From: Aliidiomarina halalkaliphila
GTDB taxonomy: Bacteria; Pseudomonadota; Gammaproteobacteria; Enterobacterales; Alteromonadaceae
Direction: 5' to 3'
NCBI RefSeq assembly: GCF_007096385.1
Contig: NZ_VJWL01000001.1
Location: 558,001 to 622,000 of the forward strand
Length of the DNA: 64,000 bases
Shown here: in pieces, positions 61,497 to 64,000 of the stretch
How the letters are laid out: each line of letters begins with the position of its first letter
Position numbering within the stretch: the first letter of the stretch is position 1
Program-made: the position numbers and the translations under genes
The notes under the pieces: generated by a model
What the model was told of the DNA's origin: nothing
The model's input: the letters and a program-made list of their open reading frames with translations, nothing else
Databases searched by the model: none

Positions 61497-61522
61497 TAAG
61501 AATAATCACCTGCGAGGGTCAT

Positions 61523-63865
61523 ATGAGCCAGTCAATTTTTGTCACAAAGCGCGATGGTCAAAGCGAAGCGCTCGATTTAGATAAGATCCATCGTGTCATT
61601 AGTTGGGCCGCCGAAGGTCTGCGGAACGTTTCTGTCTCGCAGGTTGAGTTAAAATCGCGTATTCAGTTCTACGATGGCATCAAAACTGCCGATATCCATG
61701 AAACTATTATTCGCGCTGCCGCTGAACTCATCAGCGATGAAGCGCCGGATTACCAATTTTTAGCAGCCCGCTTAGCGATTTTCCATTTACGCAAAAAAGC
61801 CTTTGGTGAATTTGAACCGCCGCATCTTTATGCGCATGTCACCAAACTTGTGGGAATGAACCGCTACGATAAGCACCTGCTGGAAGACTATAGCCGCGAA
61901 GAGTTCGAGGAAATGAACAGCTACCTCGATCACGGTCGTGATCTCAACTTCTCTTATGCGGCGGTGAAACAGTTAGAAGGTAAATATCTCGTCCAGAACC
62001 GGGTAACTGGGGATGTCTACGAGAGCGCACAGTTCTTGTACATATTGGTAGCCGCATGTTTATTTGCGACCTATCCCAAAGAAAAGCGGCTTGATTATAT
62101 TCGCCGTTTTTATGATGCAACGTCGATGTTTAAGCTGTCATTGCCAACACCCATTATGTCGGGTGTGCGCACACCTACCCGTCAGTTCAGCTCTTGTGTT
62201 CTGATTGAGTGTGGCGATAGCCTTGATTCGATCAATGCCACCGCGAGTGCGATCGTAAAATATGTATCGCAACGAGCGGGTATCGGTATCAACGCGGGTC
62301 GGATTCGTGCCCTAGGTAGCCCAATTCGCAATGGTGAAGCCTTCCATACTGGTTGTATTCCTTTCTTTAAGTACTTCCAAACCGCTGTGAAAAGCTGTTC
62401 ACAAGGCGGGGTGCGTGGTGGTGCTGCCACTCTCTTCTATCCTCTCTGGCATTTAGAAGTCGAGTCGCTGCTGGTATTGAAGAACAACCGCGGTGTCGAA
62501 GAAAACCGAGTTCGTCACCTCGATTATGGCGTACAGTTTAATAAGCTCATGTATCAGCGTCTGGTGAAAGATCAGTACATCACCTTGTTTAGCCCATCGG
62601 ATGTACCTGGATTATACGACGCCTTCTTCGCCGACCAAGACGAATTTGAGCGTTTGTATGTGCAATACGAAGCAGACGACAGCATTCGTAAGAAACGTAT
62701 CAAGGCCATCGAGTTATTTAGCTTGTTTATGCAAGAACGTGCGAGCACGGGTCGGATTTATCTGCAAAACGTCGACCACACCAACAACCACAGCCCGTTT
62801 AATCCGAAGTTAGCACCGGTTCGCCAGAGTAACCTGTGTTTGGAAATCGCGTTGCCAACCAAGCCGTTGCAGCATATTAACGATGAAGAAGGCGAAATCG
62901 CCCTCTGTACCCTGTCGGCATTTAACTTAGGAACGATTCAATCTCTCGACGATTTTGAAGAACTGGCGGATCTCGCGGTACGCGCCCTCGATAGCTTGTT
63001 GGATTATCAGGATTACCCTGTTCCTGCGGCTTTCAATGCGTCAATGTCCCGTCGTACTTTGGGTATCGGTGTGATTAACTTCGCTTACTACTTAGCCAAA
63101 AACGGTGTGCGTTACAGTGACGGCAGTGCCAATAATCTCGTTCATCGCACCTTCGAAGCGATTCAGTATTATTTGATGAAAGCCTCGAATGAATTAGCGA
63201 AAGAGAAAGGTGCGTGTCCGAAATTTAATGAAACGACGTATTCAGAAGGCGTTCTACCAATCGATACCTACAAGAAAGACTTGGATGCGATCTGTTCTGA
63301 GCCTTTGCATTACGATTGGGAAGCCTTGCGGGAGTCTGTGAAAAAGCACGGCCTGCGTAACTCAACGCTCTCGGCCTTAATGCCTTCGGAAACTTCGTCA
63401 CAGATCTCCAATGCCACGAACGGTATTGAACCACCACGGGGACATGTGAGCGTGAAATCATCGAAAGATGGCGTGATGAAGCAAGTGGTTCCTGAATATG
63501 AGCGTTTGAAAGACCAATACGAGTTACTTTGGAGCATTCCGAATAATAAAGGCTATCTTGAGCTCGTGGGCATTATGCAAAAACTTGTCGACCAGACAAT
63601 TTCGGCGAATACCAACTACGATCCATCGAAGTTTGAAGGTGGCCGTGTGCCCATGAAGCAGCTATTACAAGATTTGTTGTATGCGTACAAGCTGGGCGTG
63701 AAGACCATGTATTATCACAACACCCGTGATGGTGCTTCCGACAGCCAGATCGATATGAGTGCCAGTATCCGTAAGAAACTCGAAGAAAGCGCCAAGCAAG
63801 GCGAAGCTGTCACTGCTGTCATTGAAGAAGACGATGATTGCGCTGGCGGCGCATGTAAAATTTGA
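61523..63865 (+). CDS. nrdA: Class Ia ribonucleotide reductase, alpha subunit
   Basis: Reduces ribonucleoside diphosphates; 780 residues (E. coli 761). An N-terminal ATP-cone (about 3-95, allosteric activity site) begins [20 protein letters not shown]. Redox cysteines are in FSSCVLIE, the radical cysteine is in [10 protein letters not shown], and the partner is in [10 protein letters not shown]. The C-terminal shuttle pair is CAGGAC just before the KI end. The ATG at 61523 has GAGGG upstream; the longer frame begins with GTG inside NrdR box 2. Confidence 0.96.
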   Translation: MSQSIFVTKRDGQSEALDLDKIHRVISWAAEGLRNVSVSQVELKSRIQFYDGIKTADIHETIIRAAAELISDEAPDYQFLAARLAIFHLRKKAFGEFEPPHLYAHVTKLVGMNRYDKHLLEDYSREEFEEMNSYLDHGRDLNFSYAAVKQLEGKYLVQNRVTGDVYESAQFLYILVAACLFATYPKEKRLDYIRRFYDATSMFKLSLPTPIMSGVRTPTRQFSSCVLIECGDSLDSINATASAIVKYVSQRAGIGINAGRIRALGSPIRNGEAFHTGCIPFFKYFQTAVKSCSQGGVRGGAATLFYPLWHLEVESLLVLKNNRGVEENRVRHLDYGVQFNKLMYQRLVKDQYITLFSPSDVPGLYDAFFADQDEFERLYVQYEADDSIRKKRIKAIELFSLFMQERASTGRIYLQNVDHTNNHSPFNPKLAPVRQSNLCLEIALPTKPLQHINDEEGEIALCTLSAFNLGTIQSLDDFEELADLAVRALDSLLDYQDYPVPAAFNASMSRRTLGIGVINFAYYLAKNGVRYSDGSANNLVHRTFEAIQYYLMKASNELAKEKGACPKFNETTYSEGVLPIDTYKKDLDAICSEPLHYDWEALRESVKKHGLRNSTLSALMPSETSSQISNATNGIEPPRGHVSVKSSKDGVMKQVVPEYERLKDQYELLWSIPNNKGYLELVGIMQKLVDQTISANTNYDPSKFEGGRVPMKQLLQDLLYAYKLGVKTMYYHNTRDGASDSQIDMSASIRKKLEESAKQGEAVTAVIEEDDDCAGGACKI

Positions 63866-63872
63866 GGTAATC

Positions 63873-64000
63873 ATGCGTTATTCCACATTTAATCAGACCA
63901 ACGCTAATCCACTGGGGGAGCCGATGTTTTTCGGCAACTCCGTGAATGTCGCCCGCTATGATCAACAGCGGCACCCGATTTTCGAGAAACTGATTGAAAA
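63873..64000 (+). CDS. nrdB: Class Ia ribonucleotide reductase, beta subunit (3' truncated by window)
   Basis: Begins seven bases after nrdA with GAGGT before the ATG. The first 42 residues, starting [20 protein letters not shown] and going on with [19 protein letters not shown], match the E. coli NrdB N-terminus. The radical-tyrosine and iron-site residues lie beyond the window. Confidence 0.94.
   Translation, partial: MRYSTFNQTNANPLGEPMFFGNSVNVARYDQQRHPIFEKLIE

Larger units (their letters stand above)
61170..61522. other. 353-bp intergenic region before nrdA
   Basis: No gene is seen. It holds two NrdR boxes and a candidate promoter (listed separately), a 7-bp hairpin CTTTTAT/ATAAAAG at 61265-61282, and an inverted ATTTGCA/TGCAAAT pair at 61353-61387 just upstream of the -35. 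No clear terminator follows the upstream phosphatase gene. Confidence 0.6.

Noticed and set aside
1-64000. Mobile elements, prophage, CRISPR arrays, tRNA or rRNA genes
   Set aside because: No transposase, integrase, regular spacer-repeat pattern or tRNA/rRNA-like sequence was recognised; gene order is conserved core chromosome throughout.

Overview
The window is a stretch of ordinary core chromosome from a gammaproteobacterium. The gene neighbourhoods (ppsA/ppsR, bioA-bioBFCD, rne-rluC-maf-yceD-rpmF-plsX-fabHDG-acpP-fabF-pabC-mltG-tmk-holB-tatD, gyrA-serC-hisC-aroA-cmk-rpsA-ihfB-lapAB-pyrF, ubiG, nrdAB) and several details (ArgH fused to an N-acetyltransferase, a class II DAHP synthase, a short DUF1338 protein) point to a marine Alteromonadales, most like Idiomarinaceae. 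That placement is inference from remembered families, not from a search. I see no phage, insertion sequence, tRNA, rRNA or CRISPR array.

Layout. 1-12 kb: end of a leucine-dehydrogenase-like gene, a large FAD/Fe-S D-2-hydroxyacid dehydrogenase, PEP synthase with its divergent regulator ppsR, a DUF1338 dioxygenase-like protein, DAHP synthase, a flavin reductase coupled to HtpX, and dipeptidase PepE. 12-17 kb: biotin genes bioBFCD divergent from bioA with a probable BirA operator between them. 17-25 kb: asnS, then the arginine operon argCBFGH(A) read leftward from a pair of ARG boxes. 25-30 kb: ydjA-like nitroreductase, sppA, ansA and a membrane diguanylate cyclase. 30.4-30.8 kb: a non-coding stretch that looks like a small-RNA gene. 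31-44 kb: leftward fatty-acid/lipid and envelope cluster from rluC to tatD, interrupted by the convergent maf gene. 44-47.6 kb: RNase E with a long leader. 47.6-59.5 kb: comEA-like gene and the gyrA-to-pyrF supercluster. 59.7-64 kb: ubiG, a MupP/Gph-type phosphatase, and nrdA with the start of nrdB behind two NrdR boxes.

How it works together. Central metabolism (ppsA) feeds PEP to DAHP synthase, AroA and the HisC aminotransferase; the arginine, biotin, serine, pyrimidine and ubiquinone genes complete a set of prototrophic functions. The fab cluster is linked to ribosomal protein L32, PlsX and MltG, and ends in replication genes (tmk, holB). Envelope quality control appears three times (HtpX, SppA, LapAB). 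Many adjacent genes overlap by ATGA, suggesting translational coupling.

The most interesting unexplained piece is the probable sRNA at about 30.60-30.75 kb, which has three hairpins, a plus-strand intrinsic terminator and repeated UCCCC motifs, one next to a CACCUCC anti-Shine-Dalgarno sequence. Other points worth attention are a consensus extended -10 promoter sitting in the loop of the ihfB terminator, a leader before rpsA that fits S1 autoregulation, a roughly 361-nt rne leader, a possible second ARG box inside the arg operon, and a 9-bp GC hairpin at the gyrA/serC junction.
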